Shown in pieces: positions 1 to 13,000 of a DNA stretch of 64,000 nucleotides. Positions within the stretch are counted from its first letter, which is position 1. Each line of letters starts with the position of its first letter. The translations under genes and the position numbers were made by a program. Source of the stretch: Sweltsa coloradensis (taxonomy: Eukaryota > Arthropoda > Insecta > Plecoptera > Chloroperlidae); NCBI GenBank assembly GCA_024449915.1, contig JAMZAV010000097.1, forward strand, positions 1-64,000, written 5' to 3'. The notes under the pieces are model-generated. The model was not told the origin of the DNA. It worked only from the letters and a program-made list of their open reading frames with translations, and ran no database searches.

Positions 1-3000
1 TTTTAAATGTTGAAGCCTAATATAATAACTTTTAAAATAATAATTTTTGCCTTTAAGATTATTAAGCATCATTTATATGTCGTTTATTAGATAAGAAGGT
101 TTTTAATTAAGCCACCAAGTTTTTTTTGTGGTCCACATGCAAAATGCCCGCTGAGAAGTGTCAAAAGGTCGTTCAAAATTAATTGAATTCTACTCTAGTA
201 GGTCTACTTTATATGTATACATTTTGGTAAATATGTATTATACATATTTACCAAAACTTAACCTACTGTCGTAAATTCTGTCACAAGTGCAAAGTCAAAA
301 TATCCTAGCAGATTTGTACAACTACTGCTACCGTATGTAATAATGTTTACGTGTTTAGCTATTTTTTTATTGTGATCATTGTAGGCTCTAATTAATTATT
401 TGGAAGTCAGTGCCATTTTATTATACTAGTTGAATATATCGGTCATGAGCATAGCATTATGTATGGCCCTAAATAATGCTTGAGTGTTTGATTTATAGTT
501 AATCTGCTTGAAATCTGTTCAATTTTTTATGTGAAGTTTTATGACAATTGACAATCTATGACTAGATTGAACCATGCTAACTGAAAAGAGCAAATCTATC
601 GTAAATATAATTTTAATTTAATATAATTTTTTGCAGGCCATTGCTTGCGTTTCTTTCAATTTTCATGATACTCTATTCACTTTCCTTTACATTCTGTGTA
701 ATTCTATTGAATCAATTACAGTAGGTACAATTTTGTTTAATTTTTTGTTTAATTTAATTTGTTTGTATGTATGTATGTATGTATGTATTGTGCACATAAG
801 TAAAATTGTGCACATGTACAAGTTTGAGTTTCTAGAATTTAACTCAATCTCAATTACCATCCACTAATAGCGTCTAACATAGCTACTAGTAATAACTACG
901 TAATTGTGATTTTAGTACCTATACTTGTTACTGGTACTGTACCACATTATGCTTTGACCTAAGGGAAATTGTTTTTGAAACAATTAGGTAGATGCCATAT
1001 GTATGGTAGTAATTTTACTGCAATCTGGTTTCTCTAAAACTGAAATTGATTTATCTAGTCATCAGTTATTTCATAACCTGTCTGTATGCTTTGCCATTTT
1101 AGTTCCCTCAATGCATTTTGGAACTCTGATTTACCTACTTTGAATTTGACATAGGCTACTTAGTACTAACACATACATGCCATATTGCACACATGCACAC
1201 ATGTACATATTACATGCATCTTTAGTACCTTTTTATGTTGAGATTGGAGAAGTCCTGTTACATTTACAAGTAGGGCTGAATGGCCTTTGTCCTCCTTCAC
1301 ATGTTATCATTTGCAAGGAACCCATTCCATGATTGAGAGCAGCTACCAGTAATTTGCTTAAAGCATTCACAATAGTCATCCAACAAGTTTTGCCTATTCA
1401 TTCCCTACTTCTGAAATATAACAAGACTTAAGCAAGACTCCAGCCAATTGGCATTCTATCAACATAACCTTAAGTGAAGAACAGTTTTAACATTGATTAC
1501 CTTGGAAAGTAAGGGGGTCAACTGTGCCAGCGCAACCCTAATCGTCGCCCCCATCGAACGTTGTGTATTATGCCCATAGTGTAATGTTGTTTTATTGGCT
1601 TCGTTTAGTTGATGAGATCTAGTGAGTTGTAACATAATATATAATATGTAGTTGTAAAATTGTTGAATAACAAATCTAATTTATTTGTACACTATGTATA
1701 AAACAACAAAGAGCTTCTATTGGAAGGTCTTAATTGAAGTTGATAGGTTTCTGTAGGCCTATAGATAAAAGTAAAACATGGTAGGTATGCACTTCAGTTC
1801 ACTAAAGCTGGGTCCACAGAATCTTATGTTTGTAGCTACTCCGTGTTTTGTTTGGGTGGGGCTCTTCTGCCTCTGTCTTGTTTGTTTTTTTGTAAGAAAC
1901 TAGGTAGTATGTATGTTCTTTACTTTCACACAATCAATTAGTATCTGGAATAGGCCTACACTTTACCTACCATGTAGATTTATGTAAGATGAAACTTCTT
2001 GAGCCCTTAGAAGCTATTTGCCAAAGTGTTGTAGTTTGTTAAAATTAAGAACTTGGTAGGCTATTTATTAAATTGCTGTTCAATATTCATAAAACAAAAT
2101 TTATGTCCATATGCCAAAAATCATTAAGTTTGAGGATTGAATATCTTACATCATGCACTACAGGAATTCCTTAGTTTTTTATCCAAAGTTAAAACATGGG
2201 TTTTAAAACCGTTTCAGTAAAGCAGGGGAACAATTTAGGAATTTAACTGTATGTACTATTTTCATTTTATGGCTGCTGATAATTCATGTTTGAGGATTGA
2301 AGATTTTATATTGATATTGAACAGCAATTCTTGTCAAATCAGTATTGGTGCATCACAACAATATATAAGCAGCACATGTGTAATATAATATGTACCTTTG
2401 TCCTGATGTTTTGTTTTAGAATTTTAATTAATAACATTGGTGCTGATTGTGTTCAAAGTGGATCATTTGTGTAGTGCTTCAGATGCAAGGTAGATACTAT
2501 ACATATTGTTACTAACTTGGTATGTGTTATTTTGAATTGAACACTGAACTAAGGCACATTTGAAAAATAAAATCGATCTATTCTCACTATAGAATGTTGT
2601 CTTTATTTTCTATTTGCAGGTAAATACATAGAAATTGCTTTCTAACATTCTTAAGTTCACGTTAATGTGGGAGCTACTACTACAGGTAGGTAGGGCACTT
2701 ATAATATAAGAGCAACCCAAGTATCACATATAGTCAGTACATAATTTCCAAGCCAGAAATCCTACTCGTGCGGGTAAAGCCCCCTTTCGTCGGAGTTCTC
2801 GGAGGCATGGCCACTTGTACATGTGGTGACATTTAACGTCTAAAACACGTTTAAGACTGATCGACCTGCCTGTAGAGGTCCCAGCTGTGATCCATCGGGT
2901 TTAAATGTTTTGTTGGATTATTTTTATGGGGAATGAGTGAAAAAGTACAAGAAAAGTTGACTCGCAATTTACCTAAAGTCACTTGCAACTTGCGAGCTAG

Positions 3001-3547
3001 CGAGCAGAATTTTTAAGCATTGTTAAAGACTTGTCTATCAGTGGTTGATGTTAGCCGCGACTTACTTGTATTGCTATCCTGCCATTTCTCTGACAACTTT
3101 GAAGTGTAGTGGAGTGAAGGTTTATGCTTTGTTTAGATTTAGAGATGTGTTTCCACTCCATTCAAATGTTTGGTTGCATGTAAATATTTATTATTGTTAA
3201 ATGGCTTACTAAATTGACTTTTATTCTTTAGCAGAAACTGCTATTTGTATCACTTCGATGAAGAACATGGAAACAGTGCCAGGACAGGTTAGAAAGCTAA
3301 ACATTCTCTTAGTTTGTCATATACATTAACAATTTCAGTAATTACAATAAGAATAATTTGTTTATGACGTTAATATCAAACTTTATCGCAACGAATAAGT
3401 TTATTTTAAAGCAAGCATGAAGCATATTTTAAAACAACAATGTCACCTTTAGTTAATATTTACAACTTACCATATTCTGCCATTTTGGATTTACATAGTA
3501 TTCTGGCAGTTTAACTTAATGTTTCTCTACATTACAAAATAGACGTG
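1..3547. other. Intergenic, no gene seen
   Basis: AT-rich sequence with scattered stops in all frames. A short (GTAT)n run lies at 764-788. A GC-richer patch at about 2755-2905 looks like a repeat fragment. ACTCGC/GCGAGC motifs at about 2958-3012 resemble the ends of the hAT-like element at 30049-31346. Confidence 0.5.
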
Positions 3548-3553
3548 TTTATT
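3548..3553 (-). terminator. Candidate polyadenylation signal of VWC gene
   Basis: AATAAA on the minus strand, about 240 nt beyond the stop codon. It is plausible as the 3' end signal. Other AATAAA hexamers lie further on, so the site is not certain. Confidence 0.4.
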
Positions 3554-3793
3554 GTTGGGTGCATTCCATCTGGGGTTTGTTATTTCGGGGATTGAATGTA
3601 AACCGTATTGGCTTTTCTTTTTATGAATAAATGCCAATCTACAATTATAAATAATTTTAGTAATCTACCAAGTAGCTTCTAGTTCAGTGAGTGCAATCAG
3701 TCCAGTTGTAAAACATACAAGCAGTTGCCTCCAAGACTCGAATACTAACAAACCAAATATTGTGTAGCTGTCAAACGTAATTAATTTTTCTCT

Positions 3794-4002
3794 TTAATGT
3801 AGGGTGTGTGTTTCCTCTTGACAGTTGGGCTCGTGAATACAAGTGAGGATTGGTGGTACGTAGCACGTACACATGAGGCACTTGTGGTCGTTAACTTTGA
3901 GCATTTCCAGGAAGTTGAAACGAAGGGCGCCAAATATACACTGTGCACTAGTTGGCGCAAGGTCTGATGATGTTGCTGGTATCACCGAGTCGTTTGGGGA
4001 GG
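3794..4002 (-). CDS. VWC gene exon 13: terminal half domain and stop
   Basis: Residues about 490-558. It carries a linker, then a VWC first half (CIFGALRFN, CLMCTC), a short tail PNCQEETHTLH and TAA at 3794-3796. The tail bases resemble the start of exon 8, as if the next intron had been lost. No second half follows, so the protein ends in mid-domain. Confidence 0.87.
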
Positions 4003-7000
4003 CTGTTGGCATAACACAACATTTAGCATTACTACTGACTGATGACTAATGGGGTATATATGTGACGCTTAAAACAAGTTTTTGTAATCATAACTAGGTG
4101 TACACTCGCTTCTCTCTGCTTGGATTTGTATTATTACGTACTTGTCATGTTGGAAAGTTGTTAGAGTGACGGTTTTGGCCAAACCTTGATTTATATATGC
4201 TGGTACAATCTATTTTTGCAGCTAATTACATTAATTTTAATATTCAATTAGTCATCAAGAATTGTCCTAGTAATGTATTTCCTTGGAAACTTACGGCATT
4301 GCCACTCAGTTGGGCAGCATTCTTCGCTCTCTGCAAAGACTGGGACGCATCCTTCTTGGATCTTGTCCCAACAATGTAGCTCGTAACCGCAGCTTAGCTT
4401 GTCGCACCATGGTCCGTCGAATGTACCTTAACACAGACAAATGCATTAGAGCAATCATATCATAGAGAAGTATCCATCTCGCATTGCCTAGATTTATCTA
4501 ACGGTGTAATATACCTTTCTTGATTTCATTCATTTTGAAACATTTTGGAACCCGTAGGTGTAAATAATTAAATTGAAATTGATCCAGAAATAAAAAATCC
4601 ATCTCAGCGGGGTGTTAAGCCTCAGTTTCCCAATTGCATGTCGGGTGCTTTACCCCTAAGCTACCGAGACGGTAAACTTCATAACGCCTGGATTGTTGTT
4701 GCATTAATAGACCTGAATAGATTGGCAATTGGGAGACAGGGGTTTGTTACCCCGCTGAGATGGATTTTTTTATTTCTGGATTGATTTCCATTTAATGATA
4801 TAATATGCACTGTCAAAGTCATCAACTTTACCATTCATCAACCATTCGAGCCCCACGACCATTCCCCAAAAAAGACTGACTGAATCAAAGCAAATACCGG
4901 GTACCTACTTAAGATTTCAATAAGACCCAGAAGGACGAAAACGCGTCGTGGATTAAGGTAACAACTTTAAATTAGCTACAGTTGTCATCAGCAGGTGAAA
5001 AGTTTTTGTCCCCCCCAGCCCTTCAGGCTGGGCTTATGTTCTCTTGCTTTCCCAACCTGTCAACCCTTCTCCAATCTAAACTAAGATTTCAATAAATGTA
5101 TATTTGCCTATCTTTTTTTTTAAACTTAATTACCGGTAGTTAATAACTGCTCACTAGTGGTGTGTGTGGGTGATTCATCATTGTGTTATGTCATGTGCAA
5201 TGTGACATGGTTCATAAGATTGAAAGTTCTCCTCGCTAGGTCATGGCCAAATGTACGCATCTTGGATTCAAGCTGCACTCACATTGACTTTCCCAGTCTC
5301 ATCTGTGTCAACCTTTACATTGGTCGTCAGGAATGTTGTGTAATGAATGTGCATCTATTAGCAGTGCCATTTATGTCACGTGTCATTTAATGTATATTGA
5401 TGTCAGATCTCACAGAAATTAGAGTATGTGCCCTAATCTTATTTACAAGCACGAACTTGTCCTTATGTCTGATAGGTTGGTCACAGTGGTAATAATAAAC
5501 TAGTGAATGAAATGCCACTGTGACATTCAAAATAACGTCATAATTATCCAAATACCAAATTCTTCAAAGCTTACCGCAGAATAAATACTACTTGATTATT
5601 TCACTCACCATCGAACCCTCTTTGACAGACACACTTCTTGCATGGCTTTTCATTCCCGTGCGGCTCGAAGATGTGTCCCTCGAAGTAAGTTGCGCCGTCG
5701 ACATTGCACGAGAATGCCTTGTTACCCTTCATACCGATCTTCGTGCTGTTGTTATCTGGAACACGGTGGCTTACACCGTTAATCCACTTTGCATAATTTA
5801 TTAACACAAGGAAGTAGAAAACAGGTGTTTGAGGTGTGGTGTTATGGATGTTATTGCTGTAGTTTTAGGTTGATAGATAATTTATTAACACAAGGAAGTA
5901 GAAAACAGGTGTTTGAGGTGTGGTGTTATGGATGTTATTGCTGTAGGTTTTAGGTTGATAGATAATTTATTAACACAAGGAAGTAGAAAACAGGTGTTTG
6001 AGTTGTGGTGTTATGGATGTTATTGCTGTAGTTTTAGGTTGATAGATAATTTATTAACACAAGGAAGTAGAAAACAGGTGTTTGAGGTGTGGTTTTTATG
6101 GATGTTATTGCTGTAGTTTTAGGTTGATAGATAATTTATTAACACAAGGAAGTAGGAAACAGGTGTTTGAGGTATGGTGTTATGGATGTTATTGCTGTAG
6201 TTTTAGGTTGATAGATAATTTATTAACACAAGGAAGTAGAAAACGGGTGTTTGAGGTGTGGTGTTATGGATGTTATTGCTGTAGTTTTAGGTTGAAAGAT
6301 AAATTTTGAAAACGTTTTAATACGCATGTATGTATGTATTCTTAGTTTCATTTATTGTTCCTCCTTTATAAATCACTTTTTACAACTGAATAGAATAGAC
6401 AATAAATTAATTGATGAGCGAAGCGAAGATTTCATTCCACTACACTGCAGAAAAAAATCCGGAATGTTTTTCCTATTTTTTCTTTCTTTCTTTCTTTTTT
6501 TCTTTTTTTTTCCGTTTGTATTTTTGTGTGTTCGTTAACACGATTTCGGCTAAACCGATACTCCAATTGCGATGAAATTTTCTGGAGGTCTTCGAAATCT
6601 CTGAACCTAGAACTGCCACGTTTTTGAGCGCAATCAAAAATTATTAGTCATGAAAATCGCAATTTTACGATTTTTTTATTATTAAAAAAATTCTTCGACT
6701 TATAACACCTACATGCTTTATCCGATTGTTATGATTTTTTCACAGAACCTTAATTTTATGAATTAATATATTCGTGTGAAATTTGAGCGCAATCGAAAAA
6801 TTATTTCTCATGAAAATGGCAATTTTATATAACAGTACATATATTTACATAATATATAATAATTTTATATACTATATAATAAAACAAAATCAATTTAAAT
6901 ACCATCTGTATAACACATGGCAGCTCAATGCAACAATTACGCTCATCCAACAACGCGCCTGAAAAAGCGTTTGCGAAGCTTCCTAGTAAGGAGAAAATTG

Positions 7001-10000
7001 AGGTGAAAGTGGAAATAGTTGCAATAAGTATTGCTTGGAACCGCATTAATATTAGAATATGATCCCCATTGAAAATTAGTTCTTGTTTTTTTTTTGGATA
7101 TTGCTTATTAAATGCAGTGCGTAACTAAAAATTAATACGAAATTATTGACAAAATACATACACAGTGCCACTATACATCTAGTTAATTTGATAATGCATT
7201 ATACAATAGGCTATATAGTTTTAAATAATTAATTGATCATGTACAAATGCTGACAGGATGTTTTATGTTAGTTACTTTTTCTTTTTTTTTTTTTTTTTTA
7301 CGTTTTTTATACCTATTATCAGGATTTACAATTTAGGACAACTGAATAAATCTACTTTAAAATATGACTAATTTTACAAATAGTTTGCCGGGTACACGAA
7401 TTACGTATAACTAGGAAAACGCTAAAGTCCCGCCGCGTTGATGGATGAGCTTTTTAAAGTTTTTCGTTTGCGTGGGATATCTTTACTTTTGCAAGTGCTT
7501 TGTTTTGCTGCCGACGCATTGTAGGTGATTGTTGTCAAGTTTCTATTGTTTCTTGTTAATTTGTTATTATTTAACGTAAAAATCTTACATTAAAAGCTAT
7601 ATTTCTATGGATTCTGGCTAACTTTTTCAACATTTTCTTTCAAAAGGTACATCACCATAACCTTAATGTCCATGTATAATATGAACGTTGTAGCCCCACC
7701 CGTTTGGTCAGAATTGGCCCAAATGGCACGAAAATATCGCACAAAAAGTCAAAAAACGTATATTAAAAGCTTTATTTCTCTCGATTCTGGCTAACTTTTT
7801 CAACTTTTTCTTTCAGAAAGCAATACATCACCATAACCTTAATGTCCATGTGAAATATGAACGTTGTAGCCCCACCCGTTTGATCAGAATTGGCCCAAAT
7901 GGCACGAAAATATCGCACTAAAAATCGAAAAAAAATCGTAAAAGTACGATATTTATGAGAAATATTTCTTCGATTGTACCCAAAAACGTGGCAAGTCTAA
8001 GTTCAGAGAAAACGAAGGTCGTGTCAAATTTTCATCAAGATCGCATATGCCGTTTGCCCGGTAGAGAGCGAACAAACAGACAGAAAAACGAAAAAAAAAA
8101 AAAAAAAAAAAACACCCGAGCTAAATTTTTTGGGGGGTCGGTGAAATTGAAGTCTTCGCTTCGCTCATCCAATTATTAATAACTAACAATGCTTGAAAAC
8201 TGAAACTGACCACATAAGACGCCGATGGGACAGCAGTCGTCTTGTGTCACTATGTGATGGCACTGATCGGGCAGGGCCGGCCAGTTGAAGCACTCTGGGA
8301 TCGCACAGGACCAGGCGGCCTTGCTGAAAGATATGCCATATATTTTACGGAGCGTACAATTTTCATTATGTATCAAGCATCCTGAAACTTAATGATGTTT
8401 AATGAGTTAGTAGGCCTAGACTCTTTCAACGGTAACATTTGTTTCAGAAGAAAGCGTTGACAACTGTGCCAGAACATAAAATATTTTATGATAAATGGCT
8501 TAATCAATATGTTTTGTTCACATGTATTTATAGACATTTCATTTGCATATTACATATTTGGATCTCATGAATTGTTGCATTTTTTTTTTTTTTTAAATAA
8601 AGGTTTATACTTTTAATAATTTCTTTCCAGATGAATGAAAAATATGTTATGTATCACAGAGATAATAAGATTACAAACATGTCCTCGACTTACTTGTGAT
8701 GTATGTGGCATGTGCATTGTTCACAAGGTAGTCCCACGTCTGCACCCACCAGTTCTGCCTTGTGATGAAATAACAAACCCCCGAAGTGGCAATGGTCTTT
8801 ATGCTCGTACACACCTGCAAGAAGAAAAAGTAACATTTATAAACCAGTGCTGCACTTGCAAAAGTCACACATTGACAAATAACTAAGTATGCATAAGTTT
8901 GCATATTATTATAAGTTATATGTTGTGAGGCCTATTAATTTCCTTTAAAAAAATTAGATTGGAGAAGGGTTGACAGGTTGGGAAAGCAAAGAGAACATAA
9001 ATCAGGCCGGGGGAAAAAAATTAAGTGCTATTTTAATAGTTATAAGAAAGAAGACCAAACAAAAAAAATTGTTTTTGCAATAAACTAGGAAAACGCTTAA
9101 GTCCCGCCGCGTTGTTGGATGAGCGTAATTGGTGCATTGAGCTGCATTGAGTTACGCGGATTTTCTGTTGTTCTGTGAAAAAATCATTACTTATTCGAAG
9201 ATTTTTTTTAAATTAAATTAAATTAAATTAAAAATTAACTTAATTTTTTTAATAAATCGTAATTTTTACGTAATTTTAAAAAGAAAAAAATCGTAAAATT
9301 GCAATTTTCATAAGAAATAATTATTCAATTGCGCTCAAATTTTACACGAGTATATTAATTCATTAAATTAAGGTTCTATAAAAAAATCATTACAATAGGA
9401 TAAAGCATGTAGGTGTTATATGTCAAAGAATTTTTTTTAAAATCGAAAAAAATCGTAAAATTGCGTTTTTTATAAGAAAAATTTTCCCGATTGCGCTCAA
9501 AAACGTGGCAGTTCTAAGTTCAGAGATTTCGAAGGCCTCCATAAAATTTCATCGCAATCGGAGTATCGGTTTAGCCGGAATCGTGTTAACAAACACACAA
9601 AAATACAAAAAAAAAAAAAAAAAAAAAAAAAAACATTCCGGATTTTTTTCTCCAGTGTAGTGAAATGGAATCTTCGCTTCGCTCGCTACGCTCGCTACGC
9701 TCATCCAATAAATTATTATATTATATAAAATCAGTTTATAGTGTGTATACAATGAACGGAGTTACATATATAAATAAATATGCCTATGTTTAGATTAATT
9801 TATGTGAATCAAAAGTGTAACCTAAGTATCCTTCAGGTGTTGCAATTTATTTTGATGGTAATACAAAGATGTAGCACAAACAATTTTTTAAATAAAAAAT
9901 AATATATAACGAAAAATTTTGACTTAATAACACGCGATCCAATGAACACTTGTAAAATTTGTATAAATTATTCTAATTTTTTTAATTTTTGTGTGAAATT

Positions 10001-13000
10001 AAAATCATCTATACAATGAAAATATATTTTTATTTCTAATAAAGGGGCACAATATGTTTTGTCAAATAATTTTGTGTAATGAACTTGACTCTAGACTATT
10101 AAAAACAAAACATCTCTGCGTTGACTATTATCTTTTGACTTAAACTCTGAAAATTAACCGGGAAAACGCAAACAAACACAGGTTTTAAAAAAGCGTGGAA
10201 GCAGTAATATACGCAAGATTATAGGCTCATCGTAACTCTGCCCGTGGTACTCATAATTTTATCTCGAATTAGAAACATATTTTAGGAAATCTTCCCAGCG
10301 ACTGCTTATAACCCTCTTCTAACTAAAGGTACCCGGCAGTGAGAATATGGTATAGGAATTGACCCAGTGCTGTTTTATAAGACTCAATGCCAAAACATTT
10401 GCCATTGTACTGAGGAAAGACTATCTGTAATTTAACCATACTCACTGCTGCAGTCATAGCTTGTCGGGCAGCACTCGCCGTTCTCGTGTATGGGCGTACA
10501 GTTGAGCTCTCGGTACATGTCCATGTTAGGCGTGTTACAATGCTTGGGGTTGCACTCCTGACAGTTGGCTAGGACAAACAACGGTATAATACATCTCGTG
10601 GACTTATTTACCTGTCTGAGATGGCTACATTTTAATTCTGAATGGGATAGTTTGGGCCGGGTTTAAATGCTGCAAGCGATCATTGCACACTTTAGTATGT
10701 TTTGGTGGAGGTGCCGGGTTGCATCATGGATTTATTTCTTCATCATGAATAGCTTACATTGTTTATTTTGTAAAACCTTAGCATTGGGATTTACAGATAA
10801 GTATTCAAATATGTTTTATTAATTTTACCTTATGGCATTTATGATTTGTTGTACGGCTACTGATATTTACTGGACGGCATTTAACATTCACGACCTAGGT
10901 TAACACAATTCTCTACCAGAAAGATTAAGTATAATGTATGTATGTTTATTAACCATGTTTTAGCTCTTTCGCTATGTAACAAGGCATTTAGTATGGCATT
11001 TACAAAACCAGTGTCTATTTTACATTACATTTCATTTCATTTACATTTCAATATATTGTAGCGTAGATAGAAACTTGTAATATGCACATGATGACATTTT
11101 CAGGTAATTACAGAAAAATCTTAGATTAATATTATTTTAAGTTAATAACAGCCAAAATTAATAATAACTGATAAGAATTAAATTGGCTCTAAAATACCAA
11201 TATACTAATAATAACATATTATATTTTAAAGATTAGTTTCATTTACATTGCTCAGTCCCGAATGCAAGTTACCTAGTTTAGTGCACGTGACGTGAGGCGG
11301 TACGGCGCACGCGCACTCCAAGCATCGTTTGTCCCCGATGTAGACCTTGTCCGATACGTTGAGTAGCAGGTTGCCGAACTTGCACCGGCCAGGGGTAGTC
11401 AAGGACGTCTCCTCGGGAGGGCTGCCCGGCACTACGCGATCCTCGCTGGTGGCTGGGGCATTCCAAACACATCACAGCATTGACGAGACTGAATTATGTC
11501 AATTTCATGTGTTACATCTAGAAAAGTAGTTTTATTATATTCAAGCTTAAATTACCAAGCCCACGTTATCAATATAATACATAATATTTAAACATGTTGC
11601 TAAGCCTTCTCTAAAATAAATCTATCACACACGAATTCAAATAAATGTTAGTACATTTTTGGTATGTTTGTGTAGGGTCATTATTATATATTATAGGCCT
11701 GCCAAGCGTTAAAAATATCAACACGTAAAAATCAAATATATTCTTGTTTTGAGGATGTTAAGGCTTCTACCGAATATTCTTTTCAATCATTTTAATGAAA
11801 ACAGTGACTCAACTGAAGAGTATAATTTGAATTTGAATTCATATGTGCTATATTTTGACAGGAAGGTAACAGCATTTAAGGTACCCGTTCAAAATGTAGG
11901 GATCATGGTTTCGGAGTTACGTACAAACACCACCACTATTTATAACTTATTGCCCAATGTCATTGAGTGGGAAGTTATATTTCACGTTACTCACGGCATC
12001 GCCAGTCGATTGGGCAGCAATGTTTATGCGCATAGAATATCGGTGCGCAGCCATCTTGGATCGCCCTTGTTCGCAGCTCGAAGTTGCACGGTTTCTTGCG
12101 ACACCAGGGGCTGTCGAAGGAGCCTGAGGAGGAGATATTGATCACTATAATAATACTCACTGAGTGTGTTTCTTATATCGCGATATTGCCAACGTTTGCA
12201 ATGCTAACAGTGACAACAGCAACGTGGGTCGACCCTGTAACTTATTATACCAAGCAGGTTTTAAGCCAACATGTAAGCAATGCTTGCAAAACTTGGTTGT
12301 AGTCAGGACATCTGATTTGACATTTTTTACCTCCACCCTCCCCCCGAGATACCCTTCATTCTTCATAAAACCAATTTCTTAGTTCCTTGATTAAGCTCCT
12401 CTCAATCCTTCGTTTTTATCATTTTGAAAGATAGAGCTTTTATTGGCGACCTTTTTATAGGCAAAATTGTGATTCTCTTTGATATTGATGAATGATGCTT
12501 TAGAGAATAAGGGGGTAACCATTATTCCAATACCAGCCGAGTTTGTAGCTTACGAGATAATATTTATCTTTTAGCGAATCTAGCAACATTTTTACAACTT
12601 GTTCTCGGGTCATCAAAGCCCAACTCGCAACCATCTCGTGGTTTGACCCGTAAGTACGGGAGTAGTTTACTCCCAGAAACCAATGGCGAGCTCTGGCCAC
12701 CCCCTTCTTTCCTTCTCCTCGATACGCAACGTGGGTGTCTGGTTTCTGCGCCGGAGTGTTTGCAGTCTCGAGTCGCCTGTGGCTGGGTCAGTCCAGCACA
12801 GGTCTTGCTCGATGTGTGGGCTCATCCTACTGGGTTAGGTGTTGTAGTTAGTGCATGTCGCTCACCGTTGAAGCCTCGCTGACACACGCATCGCTTGCAG
12901 GTATCTCCCGGGGGGTCGAACACCTGACCTTCCAGGTAGGTCATGTTGCCCACCTCACAGACGAACCCTCTTGGGACCACCGGGTCACTGTCTGAAACAC

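Noticed and set aside
5913..6309. Plus-strand ORFs with a repeated 28-residue peptide
   Set aside because: Product of the 84-bp tandem array in an intron; no start context or flanking exon evidence.
11749..12302. Plus-strand ORFs of 130 and 72 codons
   Set aside because: They overlap exon 6 of the minus-strand VWC gene and are its shadow.
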